Positions 7,699 to 14,975 of a DNA stretch of 25,695 nucleotides are shown here, piece by piece. The DNA comes from a virus. Where the stretch lies: positions 1 through 25,695 of the IMG/VR virus record IMGVR_UViG_3300032289_001878. One strand, written 5' to 3'. Below the pieces are notes generated by a model, which was given only the letters and a program-made list of their open reading frames with translations, was not told where the DNA came from and ran no database searches. The translations under genes and the position numbers were made by a program. How positions within the stretch are numbered: the stretch's first letter is position 1; every line of letters begins with the position of its first letter.

Positions 7699-8709
7699 TC
7701 ACACGCTCCAGAATTTTCCCCCAACCTCGTCGCGCTTGACCATGCGTTCGGCGTTTTCAGAAAGCGCCTGACTTAGCGCGGAAAACTGGTTGGTGATAAG
7801 ATCGCCCAAGCCACCAGCCAAGCCCGTGACGAACTGTTCGCCTCGCGGGATGACCAGGGGCACCTCGTTGCGGGCCGCGTGGGCCAAATTCCAAAACAGC
7901 TTATGCTCGACGTAAGTGTCCCAACTTTGATCGGGATCGTCTTTTTCAAAGTCGGCAGGCGATAGGAGAAAGCACGTCGCAACCAATATTCGGTCTTCGG
8001 GCTCGTCTTCCGCCAAGTTGAGAAGGCGTAACAGTGCCGGTGGCGCCTCGACTTGCCGAAACTTTTGCTGCGCTGCTAATCGGGCGCGACCGCCCACCCT
8101 GTCCACGAACCCCGTGTTATAGCGTGGCTGGTATTGAAAGACGGTGCCGGTCGCGCCTGTTTTATCAACAACCTGTAGTTCAGAAACAAGCTGCGCTCGC
8201 GCCACAGCCAAAACGATGTCGAATGCGCGCAGCTTGCGGCGGCCACTAATGGAGTCGATAAGATCCTGCGCGCTTGTGCTGTCAAAATTTTCCGTTGTCA
8301 GGGCGGAGTTCTTTTTCAGGCTTTGCACGTCTTTATCGGCAAAAAAGGCGGGCACCATTTCGTCACCAAATCCGATCGAGCGGGTTGTGCCTGCAACAAT
8401 CCATCGCGCTTCGATTAGCCCAAGATCGGCGGGCTCGGGTTGGTCTTTGCTTGGCTCAGGCGCAGTGCCCGGAACGATGGGGTCAATGCCGTTGACGAAT
8501 CCCGGCTTTACGTTGAAATGCCACCCCTCTCTATCGAACCAGCGCAGGCTGACAGACCACGGATGGCGATGTGCGCCAGCTTCGTCCGAAAGCGTTACCA
8601 CTTGGGATTTGTTTGAACTGAAAATCCGCACACCGTTGCCCGGCTGCAAGACCAGGCTCTTGGCCGCGTCCAAACCCGCGTTGAACTCTTCGGCAGTCAG
8701 CGTTGTCAT
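7699..8709 (-). CDS. Tail-tip protein, paralogous N-terminal domain
   Basis: 336 residues, ATGA overlap with the upstream gene. The first ~100 residues (GNGVRIFSSNKSQVVTLSDE, WSVSLRWFDREGWHFNVKPG, FVNGIDPIVPGT) match a segment of the upstream gene's product (GRGIRIRRTINGTIVSAN, FTVSLVDGGQFSVARG, FVNGIEPKINGV) in order and spacing. The C-terminal ~230 residues are mixed helix and strand, ending in an amphipathic helical region (LITNQFSALSQALSENAERM). No catalytic motif is apparent. Position between the tape measure and the fibre proteins suggests a distal-tail or hub-type role. Family not recognised. Confidence 0.75.
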   Translation of the reverse strand: MTTLTAEEFNAGLDAAKSLVLQPGNGVRIFSSNKSQVVTLSDEAGAHRHPWSVSLRWFDREGWHFNVKPGFVNGIDPIVPGTAPEPSKDQPEPADLGLIEARWIVAGTTRSIGFGDEMVPAFFADKDVQSLKKNSALTTENFDSTSAQDLIDSISGRRKLRAFDIVLAVARAQLVSELQVVDKTGATGTVFQYQPRYNTGFVDRVGGRARLAAQQKFRQVEAPPALLRLLNLAEDEPEDRILVATCFLLSPADFEKDDPDQSWDTYVEHKLFWNLAHAARNEVPLVIPRGEQFVTGLAGGLGDLITNQFSALSQALSENAERMVKRDEVGGKFWSV

Positions 8710-9281
8710 GCCGGGACAAAAAAGTGGCGATTGTTGAAAGCGTGCCGCAGGGAAAAATAGCTGAGTTGGTATTTGATGACCTGGCCGCTGCCAACCTGAA
8801 CAAACATGGCGATCGGATGCCGGCCGACTACCCGATCGCTCGATGTCAGCGACTTGTCGGCCTTGATAACGACAGATTCGGGGTCTTCTGGGTCGATTCG
8901 CAGACTATTCTTGTTTATTTTCACCTCAATTAGCGCCCAGGCTCTTCCGTTTTTGTCGAAGGATTGCGGGACTTTGAGCGTGGGACGCGGCTTCTCGCCT
9001 TCGCCCGTGATGGGCACCCCGTTAATTTTTGGCTCGATACCATTGACGAAACCGCGCGCCACGGAAAATTGGCCACCATCGACAAGGCTAACTGTAAACG
9101 CTCCCAAGAAAACAGGATTGGGAATGTTCGCCGAAACAATCGTTCCGTTGATGGTTCGCCTGATGCGGATGCCTCGGCCAGACTCGATGCGATGCGCTTT
9201 GAGCCAGGCTATAAAAGACTTGAGACGCGGCTTGACGCGCTGGCCGCGCCTGGCCGTCAGACGCTCAAGCTCGTCGATCAT
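8706..9281 (-). CDS. Tail-tip protein, paralogue of the following gene
   Basis: 191 residues with ATGA overlaps at both ends. The first 40 residues are basic (LTARRGQRVKPRLKSFIAWL) and include GRGIRIR. The middle (residues about 35-110) holds the beta segment shared with the next gene (FVNGIEPKINGVPITGEGEK). The remainder (WALIEVKINKNSLRI, DRVVGRHPIAMFVQVGSGQV) is beta-rich and ends in an aromatic tail. The role is unknown; because it sits just after the tape-measure block, it may form part of the tail tip. I know no named family for it. Confidence 0.75.
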   Translation of the reverse strand: MIDELERLTARRGQRVKPRLKSFIAWLKAHRIESGRGIRIRRTINGTIVSANIPNPVFLGAFTVSLVDGGQFSVARGFVNGIEPKINGVPITGEGEKPRPTLKVPQSFDKNGRAWALIEVKINKNSLRIDPEDPESVVIKADKSLTSSDRVVGRHPIAMFVQVGSGQVIKYQLSYFSLRHAFNNRHFFVPA

Positions 9282-10018
9282 AGCCCCCGACCAGTTCCCG
9301 CCTGATAAATGTCTTTTGCGGCCTCCATTGCGCGATCGCTGTCTACGCCACTAAGCATCCAACGATCGGTGACTTCCCACCTGTTGCCGCGCTGCGTGAC
9401 AATTGGTGGCATGGTTAGCCAGAAACGCCTTCCTGGGTCTGGAAGCCCGCCAGGCACCGACGTGGTTATCTTGCCCACGGAGGAAAAAACGGTGTTCGGT
9501 ATTTGGTTGTAAAGTTTTTTGCGAGACCACACCCCACCCAAAGAAAGAAACTCGCGCACTCCGAGCATTGGATTTTTGGTCGTTTTGTTCGTTCCGCCGC
9601 CGAGGCCCGACGCGGCTGACTGTTTTAACTCTTCGGCCCAACGAATTGTTCCGTTCTCGGGATCTATGGTGCCTTCGTATTTTTTTAGTAAGTCGTCGAT
9701 TCTGGGATGAGTGAGAATGTCGACCTGCTCAAAGCTGGGCGACCAGTCAAAAACGTCGGCAGGGTCATTGTCGCCGCCCCCGCCGCCCCCGCCGCCGCCT
9801 CCCTCTACGCCACCCTCGTAGGTGGCTGTGACAATGTATTTTGTTCCGCTGTCGTCTTGATCGACGCGCACTTGCGTGCGCTTGAGGTCGTTGTATTCGT
9901 TATTGGCGGCCGTGGTCAGCGCCTCTTGTAAGTTGTTCGCCAGAAATTTGGCCGTGATCGTTGTGGCGCCGGTTCTCTCGCGCACAGCCGATAGTCCGAG
10001 AAGTTGTGTGTTTGCCAT
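9278..10018 (-). CDS. Minor tail protein with ten-glycine linker
   Basis: 246 residues, starting one nt after the tape-measure stop, with an ATGA overlap to the next gene. Residues 1-70 form an N-terminal domain (RERTGATTITAKFLANNLQE, YIVTATYEGG). A run of ten glycines occupies residues 73-82, followed by an acidic DNDPADVFDWSP and a C-terminal domain of about 160 residues (MLGVREFLSLGGVWSRKKLY, FWLTMPPIVTQRGNRWEV). The Gly run is an obvious flexible linker. In siphoviruses the gene after the tape measure usually encodes a distal-tail protein, which is possible here, but the motifs do not confirm it. Confidence 0.75.
   Translation of the reverse strand: MANTQLLGLSAVRERTGATTITAKFLANNLQEALTTAANNEYNDLKRTQVRVDQDDSGTKYIVTATYEGGVEGGGGGGGGGGDNDPADVFDWSPSFEQVDILTHPRIDDLLKKYEGTIDPENGTIRWAEELKQSAASGLGGGTNKTTKNPMLGVREFLSLGGVWSRKKLYNQIPNTVFSSVGKITTSVPGGLPDPGRRFWLTMPPIVTQRGNRWEVTDRWMLSGVDSDRAMEAAKDIYQAGTGRGL
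9773..9802 (-). repeat. GGC/GGG microsatellite encoding ten glycines
   Basis: Ten consecutive Gly codons, nearly all GGC with interspersed GGG. Such a tract can gain or lose whole codons by slippage, changing linker length without shifting the frame. Confidence 0.85.
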
Positions 10019-10019
10019 A

Positions 10020-12335
10020 TTAATCGAAGGTTTCGGCCAGCAAGACGCGCGGGCCTTGTTTGGTTAAAAGATTTTTGATGTCAGCCAATAGGCGGTTTGC
10101 ATCTGCTTGACGGCGCACCATTTCCTCTTGGGGTTTGCGCTGCTCGGCAAAAATGTTTCCGCCGAGTCCTATGGCGCGCTGGGCGTCGGCCACCATAGTT
10201 GGCTCGCGTTGCTGTCCAAGCTCTGTGCTCAGTTGATCCAATTGGGCGCGCTTGGATGCCAAGGCGCCCGCTTCTTCTGAGTTCATGCCCTGCCCTTCAA
10301 GCTGTTTGGATATTTGAATTTCGCGCTGTTTGACTTCAATGGCGCGAACTGCGTCCTTGTCTCCAGATGCTTCTGCGGCGGCTTTTTCGGCCTCTAGCAC
10401 CAGATCAGCCTGCAAGTCGGCCAACCGAGCGGCTTGTTGAGCAGCTTTTTCTCGTTCTTGATTTTGGCGCTGTTGCACAGCCACCAGTTGTTGCTCAAGC
10501 GAGATCATTTCTAGCAGGCGCTCTTTCTCGTAGTCTTTGAGGTCGTTGGATTCTTTCTGCCTCTCGATGTAGGCTCGCAGCGCCGACAGATCGACAACGC
10601 CAGCGCGTCCAAGCAGCTTGTCCTCTGCGGCGTCGGGAGTCATTTCGTCCAAGGCACGCTGGTCTGCCGTCTTGTCGTATTGCTGAACGGCGCGAGCTAC
10701 TTCCTTGCCAAGCTCTTCGGCCCGCTGCCTTGACGCAATTAGCGCCTGCTCTTGCGCGCGGACAGCGGCGGCTTGCGCCATGTATTGCGGGGAAATGTTG
10801 GCCACACTTTGCCGCTGTCTTTCCAGAAGTGCGATGTGGCGGTCAAGTTGCTCGCTGGCGGCGGCAATGGCTTCGTCGGAATCGTATTGGTCTGAGATAG
10901 ATCCAAGGCGCTCGCGCACAGAGGCAATTTGCCCGTCTATGGTTTCCAGCAAATCGCTTTGCTCATCGGCCGAGGCGACGTTAAGGATGGCCGCATTGTT
11001 GGCCTCCACGTTTCTCGACATATCCCCACCTTCGCGTCGGCCAGCGCGGGCAGCTTCGTTTAGGGCGCTGATTTTCCCCATGACCTTTTCGATGGCCAAC
11101 CCGATCCCGACAATCACGGCGCCGATTCCAGTGGAGATCAAAGCGGCCTTCATCCCGGCGCCCGCAGCGCGGGCGGCAGTAACCATGCCCGAAAAAGACG
11201 AGCGAACAACGCTCCCCGCCACTCTGGCCTCGAGCCCAAGTTGGCGAAAGGTGGTGGCAAAGGCGGCCCGTATGCTTGCGGCAGCGCCTCGCGCAGATGC
11301 GGCCATGCCAGTAAAACCAACTTGCGCCTGTTGGCTTGCCATGCGGACATCTGCCGCCATTTGCCCGAAGACTGTCCGCGCGGCAGCGCCAACAACGGCC
11401 AATCGCGATGAGCTGGCGGCTAATGCCGTCCCTATGCCGCTTAATCCTGAAGAGAAGCCAGTCAACACAGAGGCTGAAAATCCGCTACGCAAGGCGATCA
11501 TTCCTGCGCCGACGCCAGCTATGACGGGCAAGAACTTTTGAAAAGCGCCAACCATGCCCGCGATCTGATTGGTAATATCACCCACCGACTGGCCAAGCCC
11601 TGTCAGGTCAAGGCGGTTGAGATCCTCAAATGGTTCGGTGTCGAGGGTTTCACTGAGAAACCCAGCGAAAAACTGAGTTAGCTTTTGCGATGCTCCGTTG
11701 ATGGCATCGGAAACGAAGTCGAAGCGATCGGCGTTGCCATCCATCACGTCGGCCAAGCTGCCAACAGCGGTGCGGGCGTCGCCCACGGCACCGTCAAAAT
11801 TTTCAAACAAGGTCTGCAAGCGCCCTCCCGCGCGCCCAAAGATTTGCATTGAGGCTGCCGTTGATTCGGTCGGATCTTTGATTGAAGCAATGGCTTGGCC
11901 AATAGTGCGGAGCTGTTGCTCGGGCGTTAGGTCGCGGAGCTGGCCAAGGGACAATCCGAGCGAATTAAAAGCGCCAGCATAAGTTGCGCTGCCTTGCCCC
12001 GCCTCAACAATGGCGCGCTGCATCCTGTTAAGCATGGTGCCAGCCTCTTCGGCGCCAAGGCCGTTGTCTTGAAAAGCGCGCTGCAACACGAGCATCTCGC
12101 CAGCAGCCACTCCCGTTGAGGCAGCCAAGTCACTAAGGGTTCCTCCCAAATCGAGCGTGCCCCGCATCTGATTGAGAATCCCCGCAAATCCAGCAAATGC
12201 CGCCCGCGCAGCAAAAAACACTCCCGTGATGCCAGCAACGGACGCCTGCAAGTTTCGCATTTGCGTCTGGACGCGGGCAATGCCGTCGAGAAAGGGCGCA
12301 GCGTTGAGCTGCATATCTGCTCTAATGGAGGCCAT
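10020..12335 (-). CDS. Tail tape measure protein
   Basis: 771 residues, overwhelmingly alpha-helical and Ala/Gln rich. The N-terminal part (GIARVQTQMRNLQASVAGIT, LSDLAASTGVAAGEMLVLQR) has the typical start of lambda-type tape measures. A hydrophobic patch follows at about 245-310 (IAGMVGAFQKFLPVIAGVGA) and another near 405-425 (ALISTGIGAVIVGIGLAIEK). From about residue 470 it becomes long charged coiled coil (LERQRQSVANIS, QREKAAQQAARLADLQADL). The protein fixes tail length and is thought to enter the host envelope on injection. Using the usual ~0.15 nm per residue, the tail would be near 115 nm, an inference. The gene begins three nt after the preceding stop. Confidence 0.93.
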   Translation of the reverse strand: MASIRADMQLNAAPFLDGIARVQTQMRNLQASVAGITGVFFAARAAFAGFAGILNQMRGTLDLGGTLSDLAASTGVAAGEMLVLQRAFQDNGLGAEEAGTMLNRMQRAIVEAGQGSATYAGAFNSLGLSLGQLRDLTPEQQLRTIGQAIASIKDPTESTAASMQIFGRAGGRLQTLFENFDGAVGDARTAVGSLADVMDGNADRFDFVSDAINGASQKLTQFFAGFLSETLDTEPFEDLNRLDLTGLGQSVGDITNQIAGMVGAFQKFLPVIAGVGAGMIALRSGFSASVLTGFSSGLSGIGTALAASSSRLAVVGAAARTVFGQMAADVRMASQQAQVGFTGMAASARGAAASIRAAFATTFRQLGLEARVAGSVVRSSFSGMVTAARAAGAGMKAALISTGIGAVIVGIGLAIEKVMGKISALNEAARAGRREGGDMSRNVEANNAAILNVASADEQSDLLETIDGQIASVRERLGSISDQYDSDEAIAAASEQLDRHIALLERQRQSVANISPQYMAQAAAVRAQEQALIASRQRAEELGKEVARAVQQYDKTADQRALDEMTPDAAEDKLLGRAGVVDLSALRAYIERQKESNDLKDYEKERLLEMISLEQQLVAVQQRQNQEREKAAQQAARLADLQADLVLEAEKAAAEASGDKDAVRAIEVKQREIQISKQLEGQGMNSEEAGALASKRAQLDQLSTELGQQREPTMVADAQRAIGLGGNIFAEQRKPQEEMVRRQADANRLLADIKNLLTKQGPRVLLAETFD

Positions 12336-12338
12336 AAC

Positions 12339-13109
12339 TTAACGGAATCCCGCCCTCCGCGCGGTTTTACGCATGATGTTTTCAGCCGCGCGCTCAAGGG
12401 CGCCGGCTTGCGCGTTGATTGCCCACTTGATGCGGCGGTCAAGACCGCGAATCTTGGTCGCAAATCCGACCATGTTTTCCATGCGGATGCGGATGCCTCG
12501 GGCATTTTCTTCGACCAAACACTGCCCGTTGCCGTGGCCGTGGCGTTTGATCCAGGCAGGCAACTTGGCGCCAAGTTTTATGGCGCTGGCATTCCAGCCA
12601 GCGGCGAGCAGTCCGACCTTTTTAAGAACCTTGGCAATGTAAGCTTTTTTCTCGGCCGCTGGCACCACTCCACGGTCATAGTTCTTGTGGCGCCCGATGT
12701 CGCGGGTCTTGCGGCCGATGCGGTGCACGCGGCCATTTTCGCGGCGGTTCTGTTGGTGCCAATCTTTGGCCGACCCAATGGCAATGTCGGAGTCAGTAAT
12801 ATAGACCGTGCCGTCTTTTCGGCGCATCTCACGACGGATGGTTTTGCCGCCCAACTCCATGAACTGGTCGTAAAGCTCGGGTGTTAGGCCGACCAGGATA
12901 TGGTCGAGGTCGTTTTGAATCACAGCCTCGCCGCGCTTCTTGGCGGTGCCGTCGGCCTTGCCATTGACGCTCGGCGGCGTGACGCCGGCAGCCTTGAGGA
13001 TGAAGTTGCGCGCAGCCGAGCGAACCACCTCGGCGGTTTCCTTGACGGCGGCCCCGCGATAAAGACGAATCGCCGATTCAAGGCGGGACATATCAAAAGT
13101 CATCGTCAT
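12339..13109 (-). CDS. HK97 gp10-like minor tail / morphogenesis protein
   Basis: 256 residues from the ATG at 13109; ATGs at 13103 and 13091 are alternatives, and an AGAAG six nt before 13103 favours that one, whereas the TTTGACG motif spacing (15 nt) favours 13109. An upstream in-frame extension is rejected because it runs antiparallel through the frameshift region. The protein is basic, with SAARNFILKAAGVTPPSV, ELYDQFMELGGKTI and VLKKVGLLAAGWNASAIKLG...LPAWIKRHG, reminiscent of small tail-completion proteins (gp10-like). It overlaps the end of the gpT extension. Function is inferred from position and general look. Confidence 0.7.
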   Translation of the reverse strand: MTMTFDMSRLESAIRLYRGAAVKETAEVVRSAARNFILKAAGVTPPSVNGKADGTAKKRGEAVIQNDLDHILVGLTPELYDQFMELGGKTIRREMRRKDGTVYITDSDIAIGSAKDWHQQNRRENGRVHRIGRKTRDIGRHKNYDRGVVPAAEKKAYIAKVLKKVGLLAAGWNASAIKLGAKLPAWIKRHGHGNGQCLVEENARGIRIRMENMVGFATKIRGLDRRIKWAINAQAGALERAAENIMRKTARRAGFR

Positions 13110-13329
13110 CTTCTGTGGGTCTGGCGTCAAAGAAGCCAGCGACGGCGGCCAATTTTTCCACGCTGATCGGCGCGTTGTGGACGGTCCAAACATCCTTGCT
13201 TCGTAGGAAGGAATGCTCGTAGCAAAGCAGCCGCTCGAGCGGCAGTTCCCACAGAATGAAGCGTTCCGTCCATCCAGTTTGGGCGGCCAGCATGAAAACG
13301 CGCGAGGCGATCCATGCCGGCTCAATTAG
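13093..13329 (-). CDS. gpT-like extension, expressed by -1 frameshift from the gpG-like gene
   Basis: This frame lies -1 relative to the gpG-like gene and has no good start of its own at its beginning. After slippage on CCCAAAC the ribosome reads CTA ATT GAG, giving LIEPAWIASRVF and then 66 further residues to TGA at 13095-13093. The fusion would be 223 residues (145 + 78). In lambda, gpG (140 residues) and gpGT (279) are made this way; the T part contacts the tube protein while G coats the tape measure. The extension ends in an acidic stretch (ARPTEDDDDF). An independent start at the internal ATG 13293 is possible but less likely. Confidence 0.75.
   Translation of the reverse strand, partial: LIEPAWIASRVFMLAAQTGWTERFILWELPLERLLCYEHSFLRSKDVWTVHNAPISVEKLAAVAGFFDARPTEDDDDF
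13125..13131 (-). promoter_or_regulatory. TTTGACG start-associated motif
   Basis: TTTGACG on the minus strand, 15 nt before the ATG at 13109, within the gpT coding extension (it encodes Phe-Asp there). Confidence 0.45.
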
Positions 13330-13763
13330 TTTGGGGGCGGCGTTTCCTCTTTGTGGCCCGATGGCGTCGGCTTGGGCTCGACATCGAACTTAACCGCAGA
13401 AAGCATTTCTTGGCTTTGTTGAAGCGCAGCTTTAGTGCCAACCAACACGCCAAAAGGAATATTTTCCCCCCACTCCAAGACAGACTGCTTCCATGTGGCC
13501 GGCGTTAGTGCGGCGCGGCGAACTTTGACCAAGTCGGCGCAGTGGATGTAAAGGAATGCCAGCAGTTCAAATTCTTCAATGCCGTCAATCGGCTTATTCT
13601 CGACCAGTGCCCGATAAGCCTCGTTGCCAGTCATCATGCAGATGGCGCCAGATCCAGCGGTCACTGGCCGCATGACAATGCCCTCGGCCAGCTCGGCGCC
13701 GCCTTCGGGCGTCACCACGGACGCCATCGCGGCGGCCTCTCTTTGCAGTTCATCGTTTTGCAT
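13326..13763 (-). CDS. Tail assembly chaperone, gpG-like
   Basis: 145 residues from the ATG at 13763, which overlaps the upstream gene by 14 nt; a longer in-frame version reads through the end of that gene and is rejected. The protein is mainly helical (ELQREAAAMASVV, GIEEFELLAFLYIHCADLVK, ALQQSQEMLSAVK) and ends in a Pro/Glu/Lys-rich linker (PKPTPSGHKEETPPPN). Size, linker and position between tube-like genes and the tape measure match lambda gpG, a chaperone that keeps the tape measure soluble and is absent from the finished virion. The slippery heptamer in the last two codons is the strongest support. Confidence 0.8.
   Translation of the reverse strand: MQNDELQREAAAMASVVTPEGGAELAEGIVMRPVTAGSGAICMMTGNEAYRALVENKPIDGIEEFELLAFLYIHCADLVKVRRAALTPATWKQSVLEWGENIPFGVLVGTKAALQQSQEMLSAVKFDVEPKPTPSGHKEETPPPN
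13329..13335 (-). promoter_or_regulatory. Programmed -1 ribosomal frameshift site CCCAAAC
   Basis: On the mRNA the heptamer C CCA AAC (X XXY YYZ) lies in the gpG-like frame and is followed directly by its UAA stop. Slipping back one base keeps pairing on CCC and AAA and opens the gpT-like frame. A stop next to the heptamer can promote slippage. Confidence 0.8.
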
Positions 13764-14286
13764 AAATTTCGGAACAAATCTTTTCAATCTCGTCCTGGCT
13801 GAATCGCGCCTTAGCCAACAGCTTTCGCCCTTTCTGCTCGTCGCCACCGAGGACTAGGTAGGCCGTGGCGCCGCCACGCTTAAAAGAAACCAAGGGGCGC
13901 TTCTCGCGTATGGCGCGAACGAGGCGCTTGTAGGCTTCGATGGCTTGCGCCATGAAGGCAATGGGGTGGTCAGGGTTGGCCTGTTGCCATGCCGCGTCTT
14001 TCATGCGGCGAATCACCTCGCCAGTCGGGATGTTTTCCTCGGCAAAGTTGGGGCTGAAGGAAACCTCGGTTTGTTGAAGGTTCCACGCCGTGACGGTTTT
14101 GGTGTCGGACCCATCAACTGGCGGCTCGATGATGCGGTGATAATCTTTGATGGCCACGCCCGCAGCAGCAGCGCCGGCCACGGCGGAAGTATCGTTGCTG
14201 GCAATGGCCGCCTTGCGGCTTGCGGCATCGTCTTTCGTTCCGGGGATTTCTTCGCGGACGATGTGGAAAACAGATTGAGATTGCAT
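13750..14286 (-). CDS. Uncharacterised tail-module protein
   Basis: 178 residues, start ATG at 14286. A low-complexity Ala-rich stretch (NDTSAVAGAAAAGVAIKDYH) is followed by a mixed region (WNLQQTEVSFSPNFAEENIP) and helices (AWQQANPDHPIAFMAQAIEA, RLVRAIREKRPLVSFKRGG). The C-terminus (KLLAKARFSQDEIEKICSEI) is helical and charged. It sits between the tube-like proteins and the gpG-like chaperone and overlaps the latter. I do not recognise the family; a tail assembly or structural role is inferred from place only. Confidence 0.7.
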   Translation of the reverse strand: MQSQSVFHIVREEIPGTKDDAASRKAAIASNDTSAVAGAAAAGVAIKDYHRIIEPPVDGSDTKTVTAWNLQQTEVSFSPNFAEENIPTGEVIRRMKDAAWQQANPDHPIAFMAQAIEAYKRLVRAIREKRPLVSFKRGGATAYLVLGGDEQKGRKLLAKARFSQDEIEKICSEIYAKR

Positions 14287-14296
14287 AGAAGGTGGG

Positions 14297-14312
14297 GCGG
14301 CGCCTGCGCCGC
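14297..14312 (-). other. Short GC-rich inverted repeat between genes
   Basis: GCGGCGC and GCGCCGC are perfect inverted arms around two bases, in the 30-nt gap between two tail genes. The RNA could form a compact stem (six pairs with a four-base loop). No T-run follows, so it is not a standard terminator. Confidence 0.5.
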
Positions 14313-14316
14313 GTGA

Positions 14317-14631
14317 TTACGTGGCTCCGGGCGCGTTCATGAACGAGATTTGTGTCTCGTCAAAATTGTCGTTGCGCTTGGTCACTGTTTTCTCAGTAAC
14401 GATTGTCACGCCGCTCGAAACGCTTGTAAGGCTGGTTGAAAGGTCTTCTCCGACTGCATCGTCCGTTGTGCCAAGCACGGTGACGGTGCCAGTAATCATC
14501 GGGTCGAAGGCGTGGGCCGCCCCAAACTCGCCTTCTTTGTTTTTGCGGAACACTTCCGACAAGGTTTTTTCGATCTCGACGCTTTGCGTGAGAATTTCCG
14601 AGGCTTCGTTGATTCCGACTTCCAGTGGCAT
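14317..14631 (-). CDS. Small tail protein, tube-like candidate (second of two)
   Basis: 104 residues, three nt after the stop of the previous small gene. It has an N-terminal helix (NEASEILTQSVEIEKTLSEV) and a beta-rich C-terminal part (MITGTVTVLGTTDDA, VSSGVTIVTEKTVTKRNDNF). The place between tail-completion protein and chaperone is where siphoviruses encode the tube protein. It is shorter than most tube proteins (150-250 residues), so it may be one of two tube-related subunits or a tail accessory protein. Confidence 0.7.
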   Translation of the reverse strand: MPLEVGINEASEILTQSVEIEKTLSEVFRKNKEGEFGAAHAFDPMITGTVTVLGTTDDAVGEDLSTSLTSVSSGVTIVTEKTVTKRNDNFDETQISFMNAPGAT

Positions 14632-14634
14632 GGC

Positions 14635-14955
14635 TTAGAGTGTAGCGTAAGATTTGTAGACGTGCGTTCCTTCAGGAACTCCTTCGTTGGATTCTGAAAG
14701 TTTGGCAGACACCATTTTGAGCGTGTTTAGGGTGAACGCGCCGGCAACAACGCTTGACAAAGTCGGGCCGCCGTAAAATTCAACTGTGATCTCGGTGGTT
14801 TTTGTTTTACCAGGGATAAGCTGCTTGGTGACGCCCGTGCCGTCGCGCAGCGGGAAAGTGTCTACCGACTCCTTGGTCGTCACGCTGCGTAAAATTCCAT
14901 CGGTGCCGATTGCGGTCCCGGTCGGAAGTGTTCCTGCTCCAAAAGTCGCTGGCAT
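14635..14955 (-). CDS. Small tail protein, tube-like candidate (first of two)
   Basis: 106 residues, almost entirely beta: GILRSVTTKESVDTFPLRDG, LIPGKTKTTEITVEFYGG, SSVVAGAFTLNTLKMVSAKL. The alternating polar/hydrophobic strands and the 'T-E-I-T-V-E-F' strand fit a tube-type beta sandwich. The next gene is of similar size. ATG at 14955 is preceded by a TTTGACA motif (13 nt) and a GAGGG next to the start. Tube identity is a positional inference. Confidence 0.7.
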   Translation of the reverse strand: MPATFGAGTLPTGTAIGTDGILRSVTTKESVDTFPLRDGTGVTKQLIPGKTKTTEITVEFYGGPTLSSVVAGAFTLNTLKMVSAKLSESNEGVPEGTHVYKSYATL

Positions 14956-14968
14956 ACCCTCGGACGGG

Positions 14969-14975
14969 TGTCAAA
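14969..14975 (-). promoter_or_regulatory. TTTGACA start-associated motif
   Basis: TTTGACA on the minus strand, 13 nt before the ATG at 14955 and immediately after the upstream TGA. The bases between can pair as ACCC with GGGT. Confidence 0.5.

Noticed and set aside
13127-13315. Independent small gene in the gpT region in a third frame
   Set aside because: The -1 frame linked to the CCCAAAC slip site explains the region better; the third frame has no motif or coupling.
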